Source: Cohaesibacter intestini
Lineage (GTDB): Bacteria; Pseudomonadota; Alphaproteobacteria; Rhizobiales; Cohaesibacteraceae
Reading direction: 5' to 3'
DNA: 64,000 bases
NCBI RefSeq assembly: GCF_003324485.1
Contig: NZ_QODK01000001.1
Span: 496,001 to 560,000, forward strand
Below, piece by piece: positions 9,801 to 17,704 of the stretch. A program made the translations under genes and the position numbers. Positions within the stretch are counted from its first letter, which is position 1. Each line of letters starts with the position of its first letter. A model generated the notes under the pieces. The model worked only from the letters and a program-made list of their open reading frames with translations, was not told the origin of the DNA and did no database searches.

Positions 9801-12800
9801 ATCTCGATGGCGATGCGATCAGCTACAGTCTTGATGGCCAGCCTGCGGAAGGCACGGTCACGCTGAATGCAGATGGCACCTACAGCTTTGCCCCGGGCAC
9901 GGACTTTGATGATCTGGCCGTCGGCGAAAGCCGCACGGTGACCTTCGACTTCACCGCTGATGATGGCAAGGGTTCAACGGACACCGGCACCGTGACCATT
10001 GAAGTCACCGGCACCAATGATGCCCCAACTGCCATTGATCTCTCGGCAACATCCGTTGACGAGAATGATGGCGGCGCGGTGATCGGCACCCTGTCGACCA
10101 GTGATGTCGATACGTCCGATACACATACATACTCTGTCTCTGACAACCGCTTTGAAGTGGTTGATGATGGCTCTGGTTCCATGGTCCTCAAGCTCAAGGA
10201 TGGTCAGTCCCTTGATCATGAGAGCGAACCGTCTGTTACCCTCACCGTCACCTCTGATGACGGCAATGGTGGCAGCTTCGATCAGGACTTCACCATCAAT
10301 GTGGCGGACCTAAATGAAGCTCCAACCCTTTCGCACACTGCCGACAATCTGCAAGACTTTGAGAGTGATGCAACTGGGTGGTCCAACACTTTGCGGACCG
10401 ATGATGGATCAGGAAATACCATTCTTGGCCGATTTGGCAACGCAACAGGCCTTGAAGGTAGCTCGACCTCGCTCGGAACACCGGATGGCGCAGCAAGCAC
10501 AGTGATCGAGTTCGACCTACTTGAAATCGATAGCTGGGATGGTCGCGGCGATGGCGGTGAAAATGCTGGTGCAGAATCAATCATCATCAATGTTGCCGGT
10601 GAAACGATCGAGATCCCGCTTGATTTCAACTGGAATGCTGAAAGCGCATCAGGCACCTCGGGAAGTGTTAGCTGGTCGCTCTCGACAAATGATGTCAGCA
10701 ACGGCAATAGCATGTTTGGTTCATATAGTGATCAGACCCACACTGTGCAGATCACAGTGAATAATCCGACATCTGAAATCGACCTGAATATTACCAGCAG
10801 TCTTGATCAATCAATTGCCGATGAATCATTCGGCATTGATAATGTTCGTTTTTCGAATTTCGACAGCGATGGCAATCAGATGTTAACGGTCAATGAGAAT
10901 GAAGCCGAAGCATCGGTCGCGATCATGTCGGTTTCTGACCCGGACGCTGGCGATACCCATAGTTATTCGGTATCTGATTCACGGTTCGAGGTTGTCGATG
11001 ACGGATCGGGCAACATGGTTCTTCAGCTCCGAGACGGAGTGAGGCTGGATCATGAAGTCGAAGCACAGGTAAACCTCACCGTGACCGTAACCGACAGTGG
11101 GGGATTAACAGACAGCCAGACACTGACTGTTCATGTCGGGAACTTAAATGACTCTGTTACGGCACAGGATGCGTCGGCAACAACCACAGAAGGCAGCGCT
11201 CTAGTTAGCGCAGCCCATTCATCGGATGCAGAAGGTGAAAGTCTGACTTACGGTGTTACTATCCAGCCCTCCGAAGGCACGGTGACAATGAATGCCGATG
11301 GATCATATAGTTTCGATCCGAACGGTGAATTCGAAGATCTTGCGGTTGGTGAAAGCCGGACGGTAACTTTCGAATATAATGCCGTAGATGCTTCAGGAGA
11401 GCATGACACGGGCACCGTCACCATCGAAGTGACCGGCACCAATGATGGTCCAAGTGCCATTGATCTGTCGGCTAGCCGTGTTGATGAGAATGATGGCGGC
11501 GCGGTGATTGGCACCCTGACCACCACAGATGTCGATGCCTCTGACAGCCACACTTATTCTGTCTCTGACAGCCGCTTTGAAGTGGTTGATGATGGCGCTG
11601 GCAATATGCAGCTCAAACTCAAGGATGGTCAGACCCTTGATCATGAGAGCGAGCCAGCGGTTAATCTGACCATCACCTCGACTGATCCGCATGGGGCGAG
11701 CACTGACCAAGACTTCACCATCAATGTGGCGGATGTTAATGAGGGCGTAACCGCCTATGGTGGCACCGTTTCAATTGCGGAAAATGGCTTGCAGACGGGT
11801 TGGGCCTATGCGACCGATGCAGACGGCGATGCCCTGACTTATTCCATCGTTTCGTCGCCTGCCGAAGGCACGCTGACAATGGATTCCAATGGCTATTCGA
11901 CCTTTGATCCTGGCACGGATTTTGATGATCTGGCGGTTGGTGAAAGCCGCACCGTGAGCTTCCAGTATCAGGCTGAGGACGGGCGCGGCGAATCCGATAT
12001 TGCCACGGTGAATATCGTCGTGACTGGTACCAACGATGCGCCTACGGCGGTCATCCTGGATAACAATCTGATCAATGAGAATGCCGACGGTGCAACCATC
12101 GGCACCCTGACCACCACAGATGTCGATGCCTCTGATACCCATAGCTACACTGTCTCTGACAATCGCTTTGAAGTGGTTGATGATGACGCTGGCAATATGC
12201 AATTGAAGCTCAAGGATGGTCAGAGCCTTGATCATGAGAGCGAGCCAAGCGTCACCCTCACGGTGACCACCAATGACGGCAATGGCGGCAGCTTCGATCA
12301 GGACTTCACCATCAATGTGGCGGACCTCAATGAAGCGGTTACTCTGACGGCAGAAGGATCCTTCAACTTCCTCTATAACGGCAGCTTTGAGCAGTTCAGC
12401 AATGGCGTGCATGGTGGTGGAGACGGCACTGGTTGGTACGAAGGTGCGACGATTGACGGTTGGTCACAGACCAACATTGATGTGCATGAAGGTGGCCATA
12501 TGGGTCTTGGAGCGACAGATGGGGATCATCATGTGGATCTGGCAGGCACCACCAACGGATCGTTGAGCCGCGAAATGCAAGGCATGGAAGACGGTGATAC
12601 CTACAGCTTGTCGATGGATTTGAAATCCCGCGGTGCCGATGGCTCGGGCACGGGTGATGCCTCAGCTGCGGCTGGGCAGAGTGTGGTCGAGATCGTCTGG
12701 AATGGCGAGGTGATTGCCACGGTCGACCCATCCACCGATGGGATGGGCTGGCATACTTACACGTTTGACATCGTGGGCGGCTCTGGCGACGGCTCGAATA

Positions 12801-14839
12801 TCATCACCTTCAACGAAATTGGCTCCGACAACAGTTTTGGCACCATCCTCGACAACTTCCAGATCACTGATTCCGATGGCTTCGGGGTGCTGGAAAATGA
12901 AGTGGGAGCCAAAATCGCCACCCTTGGTGTGATTGATGAAGATGTCGGCGACAGCTACAGCTACACTGCTTCCGATAGCCGCTTTGAAGTGGTGGATGAT
13001 GGCTCTGGCACAATGATCCTCAAGCTCAAGGACGGCGTCTCCCTAGATCATGAGGCGGAACCGACCGTTGATGTCACCGTGACGGTGACCGACAGTGCGG
13101 GCAATTCGGACAGCCAGATCCTCAATGTCACAGTTGGCGATATCAACGAGACGCCTTTGTCGATCGAGTTGAGCGGCACTATGGTGGTTGAGGACAATGC
13201 CGGCGAGATCATCGGCATCTTGACCACAACCGACACCGATGATGGCGACAGCCATACCTACACTGTCTCTGACAGCCGCTTTGAGGTGGTTGAGGATAGC
13301 GGTGACATGGTGCTGAAGCTCAAAGATGGCCAGAGCATCGATGCGGACGCTGAACCCACCGTCAATCTGACGATCACCTCTACCGATAGCGGCGGCATCT
13401 CGACGCAGCAATCCTTCGCGATTAATGTTGACCCGGTCGCAGATGCGCCGAGCCTTTCTATCGGCAATGCCCAGACAACAATCATCAACACCAACTTTGA
13501 ATCCCTTGCCGGGGACACGTCGGCCTTCCTGCCGGAAGCCGAAGGCTGGCAGACCGACAGTTCCGTCGAGGTGTGGCAGGGTGATACAGTCGATTATGGT
13601 GCCGCGAGCACCCATATCGAGCTGAATACCGATCCGCGCGTTGGCTATGCGGATGCCCCGAATATCTATCAAACCGTCGACACGGTTGACGGAGCAACCT
13701 ACACTCTGACCCTCGATTATGCCGGGCGGCCGGGCTATGGCGCAGATGTCAACACAATCGAAATCATCTGGGACGGTCAAGTGGTTGCCACCATTTCGGA
13801 CAATGCGCAGGATAGCACCACCTATAACTGGCAGACCCACACCATCAACCTGACGGGTGATGGCGATCCTTCCAAGATCGAGATCCGCGAAGCCGGTGTC
13901 GATTTGGATTATGGACGCGGTATGCATATCGACAATATCTCTATGGTCGAATCCATCACCTCTGCAGCCCATGGGGAAGCAGGAGCGGCCATCAACTTGC
14001 CCGATATCCTGCCAACCCTTCCAGACAATGACGGTTCTGAGAGTCTGGCCCTGTCCCTTGGCAATTTGCCGGACGGCACGGTCCTGAGCGACGGCAGTCA
14101 TACGGTGACCATTGGCGCTGATGGGGACAGCGGCGATATCGCCAGCTGGGATCTAGACAACCTGCAGGCAACGCCGCCTGTGGACTATGTCGGTACGGTG
14201 AATGTGCAGGTGACCGCCACAACGACCGAAATGTCCAATGGAGACACCGCCACCACCACGACTAGCTTCGACATTCAGGTCGAGGAACCACACATTGTGA
14301 ATGAGGTGACGGGCACCACCGCTTCTGAAACCCTTGATGGCACCAATGGTGAGGACCTGATTTCAGCCAGTGCCGGGGATGACACCATCAATGCCTATGA
14401 CGGCAGTGACATCGTCTATGGCGGCGACGGCAACGACACGATTGATGGCGGCAGCGGCAATGACACCCTGTATGGTGACCATGGCAGTGACGTGATTGTT
14501 GGTGGTAGCGGCTCCGATATGATCTATGGCGGTATCGGCAATGACACCATGTCCGGAGGCGATGGCAATGACAGCTTCTTCTACATGATGGGGGATGGCA
14601 ACGACAGTGTGAATGGTGGCACTGGTTCGGACTGGACCGACTCGATTGAGATCTTGGCCGCAGATGGCACGGAGACGACCGAGTATGGGACCGACTGGAC
14701 CATCAACTTGACCTCGGGCTATTCTGGGATCACGCCGGACGGCGAACAGATGCTGCTCAGTGACGATGCCACTGGCACCATCGACTTTGCCGATGGCAGC
14801 AGCATCACGTTCGAGAATATCGACCGTATCGCCTGGTAA
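6815..14839 (+). CDS. Giant secreted VCBS/cadherin-like repeat protein with C-terminal RTX repeats (T1SS substrate)
   Basis: This 2674-residue acidic, Asp/Gly/Thr-rich protein is probably a calcium-dependent adhesin or biofilm protein exported by the adjacent T1SS. Residues 1-195 are a low-complexity N-terminus without a Sec signal. Residues ~196-1180 are five tandem 197-residue units. Each pairs a VCBS-like domain (VTATDLDGDAISYSLDGQPA ... VTIEVTGTNDAP) with a cadherin-like domain (VDENDGGAVIGTL ... INVADLNEAV). A jelly-roll-like domain (~1170-1350) and further divergent repeats follow. Two similar beta-sandwich domains resembling DUF642 or carbohydrate-binding modules lie at ~1846-2022 and ~2219-2382. 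RTX nonapeptides (GGDGNDTIDGGSGNDTLYG, ~2505-2605) precede a short hydrophobic-ended tail (FENIDRIAW) typical of uncleaved C-terminal T1SS signals. The start is supported by GAGG upstream. The secretion role is inferred from context and the RTX tail. The ligand is unknown. Confidence 0.93.
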   Translation: MADTNIPDMNTNNTISKQEANRTQQAAQKAELEKSVSDYDTGDSVAFRQDILNPNLHYGLLNEAEQEFPDTVSGPAESGATDVDANAASGDQTADLASPTSSFASSPVSQTGLSAADEPIASEAQSGIQSIDHSDDGASQATAPTDASRSDGNSIDASAVPTQSSDDNIAPPTDGGTETKPNSPVVANDSDVTTSENVSLDGNVTATDLDGDAISYSLDGQPTEGTVTLNADGSYSFAPGTDFDDLAVGESRTVTFDFTADDGKGSTDTGTVTIEVTGTNDAPTAIDLSATSVDENDGGAVIGTLTSSDVDSSDTHTYSVSDNRFEVVDDGSGNMVLKLKDGQSLDHESEPSVTLTVTSDDGNGGTFDQDFTINVADLNEAVTADDASETTSENVSLDGNVTATDLDGDAISYSLDGQPAEGTVTLNADGSYSFAPGTDFDDLAVGESRTVTFDFTADDGKGSTDTGTVTIEVTGTNDAPSAIDLSAASVDENDGGAVIGTLTSSDVDSSDTHTYTVSDSRFEVVDDGSGNMVLKLKDGQSLDHESEPSVTLTVTSDDGNGGTYSEDFSINVADLNEAVTADDASETTSENVNLDGTVTATDLDGDAISYSLDGQPAEGTVTLNADGSYSFAPGTDFDDLAVGESRTITFDFTADDGNGSTDTGTITIEVTGTNDAPSAIDLSATSVDENDGGAVIGTLTTTDVDSTDTHSYTVSDSRFEVVDDGAGNMQLKLKDGQSLDHESEPSVTLTVTTNDGNGGSFDQDFTINVADLNEAVTAYDASETTSENVALNGTVTATDLDGDAISYSLDGQPAEGTVTLNADGSYSFAPGTDFDDLAVGESRTISFDFTADDGNGSTDTGTVTIEVTGTNDAPSAIDLSAASVDENDGGAVIGTLTTTDVDSTDTHSYTVSDSRFEVVDDGAGNMQLKLKDGQSLDHESEPSVTLTVTTNDGNGGSFDQDFTINVADLNEAVTANDASETTSENVALNGTVTATDLDGDAISYSLDGQPAEGTVTLNADGTYSFAPGTDFDDLAVGESRTVTFDFTADDGKGSTDTGTVTIEVTGTNDAPTAIDLSATSVDENDGGAVIGTLSTSDVDTSDTHTYSVSDNRFEVVDDGSGSMVLKLKDGQSLDHESEPSVTLTVTSDDGNGGSFDQDFTINVADLNEAPTLSHTADNLQDFESDATGWSNTLRTDDGSGNTILGRFGNATGLEGSSTSLGTPDGAASTVIEFDLLEIDSWDGRGDGGENAGAESIIINVAGETIEIPLDFNWNAESASGTSGSVSWSLSTNDVSNGNSMFGSYSDQTHTVQITVNNPTSEIDLNITSSLDQSIADESFGIDNVRFSNFDSDGNQMLTVNENEAEASVAIMSVSDPDAGDTHSYSVSDSRFEVVDDGSGNMVLQLRDGVRLDHEVEAQVNLTVTVTDSGGLTDSQTLTVHVGNLNDSVTAQDASATTTEGSALVSAAHSSDAEGESLTYGVTIQPSEGTVTMNADGSYSFDPNGEFEDLAVGESRTVTFEYNAVDASGEHDTGTVTIEVTGTNDGPSAIDLSASRVDENDGGAVIGTLTTTDVDASDSHTYSVSDSRFEVVDDGAGNMQLKLKDGQTLDHESEPAVNLTITSTDPHGASTDQDFTINVADVNEGVTAYGGTVSIAENGLQTGWAYATDADGDALTYSIVSSPAEGTLTMDSNGYSTFDPGTDFDDLAVGESRTVSFQYQAEDGRGESDIATVNIVVTGTNDAPTAVILDNNLINENADGATIGTLTTTDVDASDTHSYTVSDNRFEVVDDDAGNMQLKLKDGQSLDHESEPSVTLTVTTNDGNGGSFDQDFTINVADLNEAVTLTAEGSFNFLYNGSFEQFSNGVHGGGDGTGWYEGATIDGWSQTNIDVHEGGHMGLGATDGDHHVDLAGTTNGSLSREMQGMEDGDTYSLSMDLKSRGADGSGTGDASAAAGQSVVEIVWNGEVIATVDPSTDGMGWHTYTFDIVGGSGDGSNIITFNEIGSDNSFGTILDNFQITDSDGFGVLENEVGAKIATLGVIDEDVGDSYSYTASDSRFEVVDDGSGTMILKLKDGVSLDHEAEPTVDVTVTVTDSAGNSDSQILNVTVGDINETPLSIELSGTMVVEDNAGEIIGILTTTDTDDGDSHTYTVSDSRFEVVEDSGDMVLKLKDGQSIDADAEPTVNLTITSTDSGGISTQQSFAINVDPVADAPSLSIGNAQTTIINTNFESLAGDTSAFLPEAEGWQTDSSVEVWQGDTVDYGAASTHIELNTDPRVGYADAPNIYQTVDTVDGATYTLTLDYAGRPGYGADVNTIEIIWDGQVVATISDNAQDSTTYNWQTHTINLTGDGDPSKIEIREAGVDLDYGRGMHIDNISMVESITSAAHGEAGAAINLPDILPTLPDNDGSESLALSLGNLPDGTVLSDGSHTVTIGADGDSGDIASWDLDNLQATPPVDYVGTVNVQVTATTTEMSNGDTATTTTSFDIQVEEPHIVNEVTGTTASETLDGTNGEDLISASAGDDTINAYDGSDIVYGGDGNDTIDGGSGNDTLYGDHGSDVIVGGSGSDMIYGGIGNDTMSGGDGNDSFFYMMGDGNDSVNGGTGSDWTDSIEILAADGTETTEYGTDWTINLTSGYSGITPDGEQMLLSDDATGTIDFADGSSITFENIDRIAW
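7400..10354 (+). repeat. Five tandem 591-bp near-identical coding repeats (VCBS + cadherin-like unit)
   Basis: The string GAGAATGT recurs at 7400, 7991, 8582, 9173 and 9764, an exact spacing of 591 bp (197 codons), and long stretches between are identical or nearly so. The cadherin halves fall into two types: SSDVDSSDTHTY with GSGNMVLKL in units 1 and 2 (unit 5 similar), and TTDVDSTDTHSY with GAGNMQLKL in units 3 and 4. More diverged half-units recur near 11450-11740 and 12060-12340. This is a recombination-prone array. The copy number in an assembly should be treated with caution. Confidence 0.95.
14340..14640 (+). repeat. RTX (haemolysin-type Ca2+-binding) nonapeptide coding repeats
   Basis: About ten glycine/aspartate-rich nonapeptides of GGxGxDxxx type are encoded here (for example GGDGNDTID, GGSGNDTLY, GGIGNDTMS, GGDGNDSFF), some degenerate. 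They form the C-terminal calcium-binding beta-roll of the giant protein, which in this family folds outside the cell after type I export. Confidence 0.92.
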
Positions 14840-14855
14840 CCAACGAAGGGCAGGA

Positions 14856-14945
14856 TTCGGGTCGCGAGCCTTGTAGATCGACCCGAAACAACTGGCCTTG
14901 CCTCAAAAATCGGCCTTGGAGACAGGGGTTTCCAAGGCCTTTATT
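14856..14945 (+). terminator. Intrinsic terminator after the giant secreted-protein gene
   Basis: A 9-bp perfect stem, GGCCTTGGA (14912-14920) with TCCAAGGCC (14931-14939), is followed by TTTATT. A second 9-bp hairpin without a T run, TTCGGGTCG (14856-14864) with CGACCCGAA (14879-14887), precedes it, directly after the stop codon at 14839. Confidence 0.85.
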
Positions 14946-15012
14946 GCTCCGATGGATGGAGCTTGTCCCATGTGGCCTCTGGAGCGATGCCTTGAGACCC
15001 AAAGCCACCAAC

Positions 15013-15041
15013 AGACCGCTATCCTTTTGGTCGGTCTTTTT
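15013..15041 (+). terminator. Second terminator-like hairpin downstream of the giant gene
   Basis: AGACCG (15013-15018) pairs with CGGTCT (15032-15037), and the stem is followed by a run of five T. It may be a back-up terminator or the end of an unseen short transcript. The rest of the 14840-15247 gap holds no convincing gene, only an AT-rich stretch at 15050-15100. Confidence 0.5.
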
Positions 15042-15247
15042 CAACCAAGTCCAGTTAGGGAACGTTGTTTAAGTTTGTTGCAATTAACTTAATCTTAGAC
15101 TCGGGCGCCTAGACTTGTTTCAGATTGGGTTCTGTTTAAGACCGAGCTGCTTCAGGATCCAGAAGACTTTCAGGTTGACGCCGCTGATGACCATGGCGCG
15201 ACACCAATGATGTGGGTTGCAACCCGCGCGACAAGAAGAGTTTGTTC

Positions 15248-16321
15248 ATGCTTGATACCATCACAGATCTAGCCCGCGAAAAGTCAAGTGACAAACGCAG
15301 AGAACTGCTCGGTCGTGTGGCTGACATGTTTTTTGATGGCGCCGAGCATCATTCTCAGAAGGAAGCCGTGATTTTTCGCGATATCGTGCTGAAAATGCTC
15401 GATGATGTCGATCTTGAGGGACGCGCGGAATTTTCCGAACGCGCCGCACCCCATGACAGTCTGCCGTCTGATGTCGCACGCCAACTGGCGCAAGACGACG
15501 TTGCGGTGGCCGGACCGATGTTGCAGCATAGCCCGGTCCTGACCGATGACGATTTCGTTGCCTTTTCCCAGTCCCTGTCCCCAAGTCATCTGGAAAGCAT
15601 CGCCCAGCGTGAAAGCCTTTCGGGCACGGTTACCGATGCACTGATCGAGAATGGCACGCGGGAAGTCTGGCACAAGGTGACCCAGAACAAGGGCGCAGAA
15701 ATCACGTCCAAAGGGTTTGACAAACTGGTTGACAATGCCTCTGGCGACCAAATCCTCCAGGCCAGTCTGAGCGCCCGACCTGACATCACGATCGAGGCCG
15801 CCAAAAACCTGCTGCCATTGCTGCCTCAGGAAGGCAAGCAACGTCTGGTGCAATTGTTCGAACAGGATTCGGCCATGGGCGGCGAGTTGCTCGATATGGC
15901 ACAAAAACGTGTTACCGCCGAAAAGCTGGATGGACGCAAGGGCCGGATTGAAACCAAGTTGCTGATCACCGATGTGAAAGAAGGCAAGGTGCAATTGTCT
16001 GACGCCATCATCCAACTGGCCGAAGCTGACCGCAGCGCAGACCTCATCTCTCTTCTTGCTGCCATGGCTGATATGGATGAACCACTGGTTTCCAATGCCT
16101 TCTATCAGGAAAATGACGACCCGATCGCCATCCTGTGCAAGTCACTGGATGTCAGCGTCGATGCCTTCACCCGTGTGATGCGGGTGCGATGTGATAAGCT
16201 GAAGCTGCCACTGAGTGCAGGCGGTCGCAGCATCATTCGTTACAAGGAACTGGATATTTCCTCTTCCCAGCGCGCGATGCGGTTTGTCCAGATGCGCAAA
16301 AATCTCGGGCAAGCAAGCTAG
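15248..16321 (+). CDS. DUF2336 domain-containing protein
   Basis: This 357-residue all-helical, charged, cytoplasmic protein has no signal peptide or transmembrane helix. It matches the alphaproteobacterial DUF2336 family by its layout: an N-terminal MLDTITDLAREKSSDKRREL block, a central run of HEAT-like helical pairs (ARQLAQDDVAVAGPMLQHSP, DFVAFSQSLSP, ARPDITIEAAKNLLPLLP) and a C-terminal winged part. The family's biochemical function is not established. The ATG at 15248 (AAGAAGAG 7 nt upstream) is preferred to an in-frame GTG at 15212. It is a monocistronic gene between terminators. The AT-rich region ~150 bp upstream contains a near-consensus CtrA half-site pair. Confidence 0.85.
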   Translation: MLDTITDLAREKSSDKRRELLGRVADMFFDGAEHHSQKEAVIFRDIVLKMLDDVDLEGRAEFSERAAPHDSLPSDVARQLAQDDVAVAGPMLQHSPVLTDDDFVAFSQSLSPSHLESIAQRESLSGTVTDALIENGTREVWHKVTQNKGAEITSKGFDKLVDNASGDQILQASLSARPDITIEAAKNLLPLLPQEGKQRLVQLFEQDSAMGGELLDMAQKRVTAEKLDGRKGRIETKLLITDVKEGKVQLSDAIIQLAEADRSADLISLLAAMADMDEPLVSNAFYQENDDPIAILCKSLDVSVDAFTRVMRVRCDKLKLPLSAGGRSIIRYKELDISSSQRAMRFVQMRKNLGQAS

Positions 16322-16366
16322 GGCTTGCCGGGACTGTCCGTCAAACCACCATGGTGCTGAAATAAC

Positions 16367-16392
16367 AAAGGGGGCTTTCGCCCCCTTTTCTT
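16367..16392. terminator. Bidirectional intrinsic terminator between DUF2336 gene and the betaine-uptake operon
   Basis: AAAGGGGGC (16367-16375), loop TTTC and GCCCCCTTT (16380-16388) form a stem of up to 9 bp. T-rich sequence follows on the + strand (TTTTCTTTG), and AAAG on the other side gives U residues on the - strand. It lies between two convergent genes. Confidence 0.85.
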
Positions 16393-16414
16393 TGTCTTGT
16401 TGATATAAGAGCGG

Positions 16415-17704
16415 TTACGCCGGCTCTGGCTTCTTCGCCTCTGATGCTTTCTCTTTTGCTTCGGAGCTCGCTTCAACGCCCTCTTCGGCATCTTTCGATT
16501 TTGCGTTATTCTCCTCGGAGGACGACTCATTGCTCAGAACACCGGCAAGATCATCCCGCGACAACGAGCCATGGAACTCTCCTTCGTCATCGACCACCGG
16601 CACCGGATAGTCAGCGGAAAGGGTCTCAGGCAGCACCTCCTCTAGCGGAGCATCCGGCGAGATGTGCGGCACATCGGCATAATGCTCTTCGCAGAGCTCG
16701 GCCTTGGCATCTTCCTGATAATATTCCTCAAGGCTTTCCTGAGTCAGGGTACCCTGATAGCCCTCATCGGTGACGTGATAGGCATAATCATCGGAATGGG
16801 CCCGCATTTGCTTGAGTGCTTCACCGATGGTGGCTGCGGTGATACGGAAGGCCTGGGGCTGCATAACCGTTTCCACATTCAGAGCCCGGGCGCGGTTGAC
16901 GTCGCGCACGAAGGCCTCGACATAGTCGGTCGCCGGGTTGAGCAGGATTTCTTCCGGCTTGTCGTCCTGAACCAGCTCACCATCCTTGAGGATGGCGATG
17001 TTATTGCCAAGACGCAGGGCTTCATCCAGATCGTGGGTGATGAAGATGATGGTCTTGTGCAGCTTTTCCTGCAACTCGATCAGCTGATCCTGCATTTCCG
17101 AACGGATCAACGGGTCGAGGGCAGAGAAAGCCTCGTCCATCAGCAGGATTTCAGCGTTGGTTGCAAGGGCACGGGCAAGCCCGACACGCTGCTGCTGACC
17201 ACCGGACAATTGCGAGGGATACTGGTTCTCATAGCCAGCCAGACCGACCGTTGCCAACCATTCGACACCCCGCTCATGGGCTTCCGCCTTGCTCACGCCC
17301 TGAACCGTCAGACCATAGGAAGCATTATCGAGCACTGTGCGGTGAGGCAAAAGGCCGAAGCGCTGAAAGACCATCGACATTTTGTGACGGCGGAATTGTT
17401 CCAGCTCTTTTTCCGACAGCTTCATCACATCTTCGCCGTCAACGATGATCTGGCCTTCGGTCGGATCGATCAGCCGGTTGAAGTGGCGGATGAGTGTCGA
17501 TTTGCCCGATCCGGACAGACCCATGATCACCGAGATATCACCCTTTTTGATTTTCAGGTTGATATCCTTGAGACCGAGCGTATGGCCGGTTTGGGCGAGG
17601 ATATCGTCCTTGCTCAAACCCTGATGGACCAGTGGCATATGCTTTTCAGGTTCATTGCCAAACAGCTTGTAGAGCCCTTTTACCTCAATCAATGTATCAG
17701 ACAT
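16415..17704 (-). CDS. proV: Glycine betaine/L-proline ABC transporter ATP-binding protein (ProV type)
   Basis: This is the ATPase of an osmoprotectant uptake system. The N-terminus has the ProV-specific long leader before the NBD (LYKLFGNEPEKHMPLVHQGL). It is followed by Walker A (GLSGSGKST), the Q-loop (VFQRFGLLPHRTV), the signature LSGGQQQR, Walker B (ILLMDEAFSALDP) and the switch His (FITHDLDEAL), all intact. Residues ~280-385 are a CBS-domain pair, which in ProV/OpuA proteins senses ionic strength. The last ~45 residues are a Ser/Glu/Lys/Ala-rich, low-complexity tail beyond the usual family end. The ATG overlaps the stop of the permease gene upstream. Betaine or proline specificity is inferred from the family. 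Confidence 0.95.
   Translation of the reverse strand: MSDTLIEVKGLYKLFGNEPEKHMPLVHQGLSKDDILAQTGHTLGLKDINLKIKKGDISVIMGLSGSGKSTLIRHFNRLIDPTEGQIIVDGEDVMKLSEKELEQFRRHKMSMVFQRFGLLPHRTVLDNASYGLTVQGVSKAEAHERGVEWLATVGLAGYENQYPSQLSGGQQQRVGLARALATNAEILLMDEAFSALDPLIRSEMQDQLIELQEKLHKTIIFITHDLDEALRLGNNIAILKDGELVQDDKPEEILLNPATDYVEAFVRDVNRARALNVETVMQPQAFRITAATIGEALKQMRAHSDDYAYHVTDEGYQGTLTQESLEEYYQEDAKAELCEEHYADVPHISPDAPLEEVLPETLSADYPVPVVDDEGEFHGSLSRDDLAGVLSNESSSEENNAKSKDAEEGVEASSEAKEKASEAKKPEPA

Noticed and set aside
7400-10354. Regular tandem repeats as a possible CRISPR array
   Set aside because: The unit is 591 bp, fully coding and in frame with VCBS/cadherin motifs, with no short repeat-spacer pattern.
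7516-13625. Many repeated short frames on both strands within the giant gene
   Set aside because: They recur every 591 bp and are shadows of the repeat coding sequence, not separate genes or CRISPR repeats.
15103-15247. Open frame just before the DUF2336 gene with an ankyrin-like string (DDHGATPMMWVA)
   Set aside because: It has no start codon before that string, is preceded closely by a stop and is only ~40 codons. The resemblance is most likely chance.
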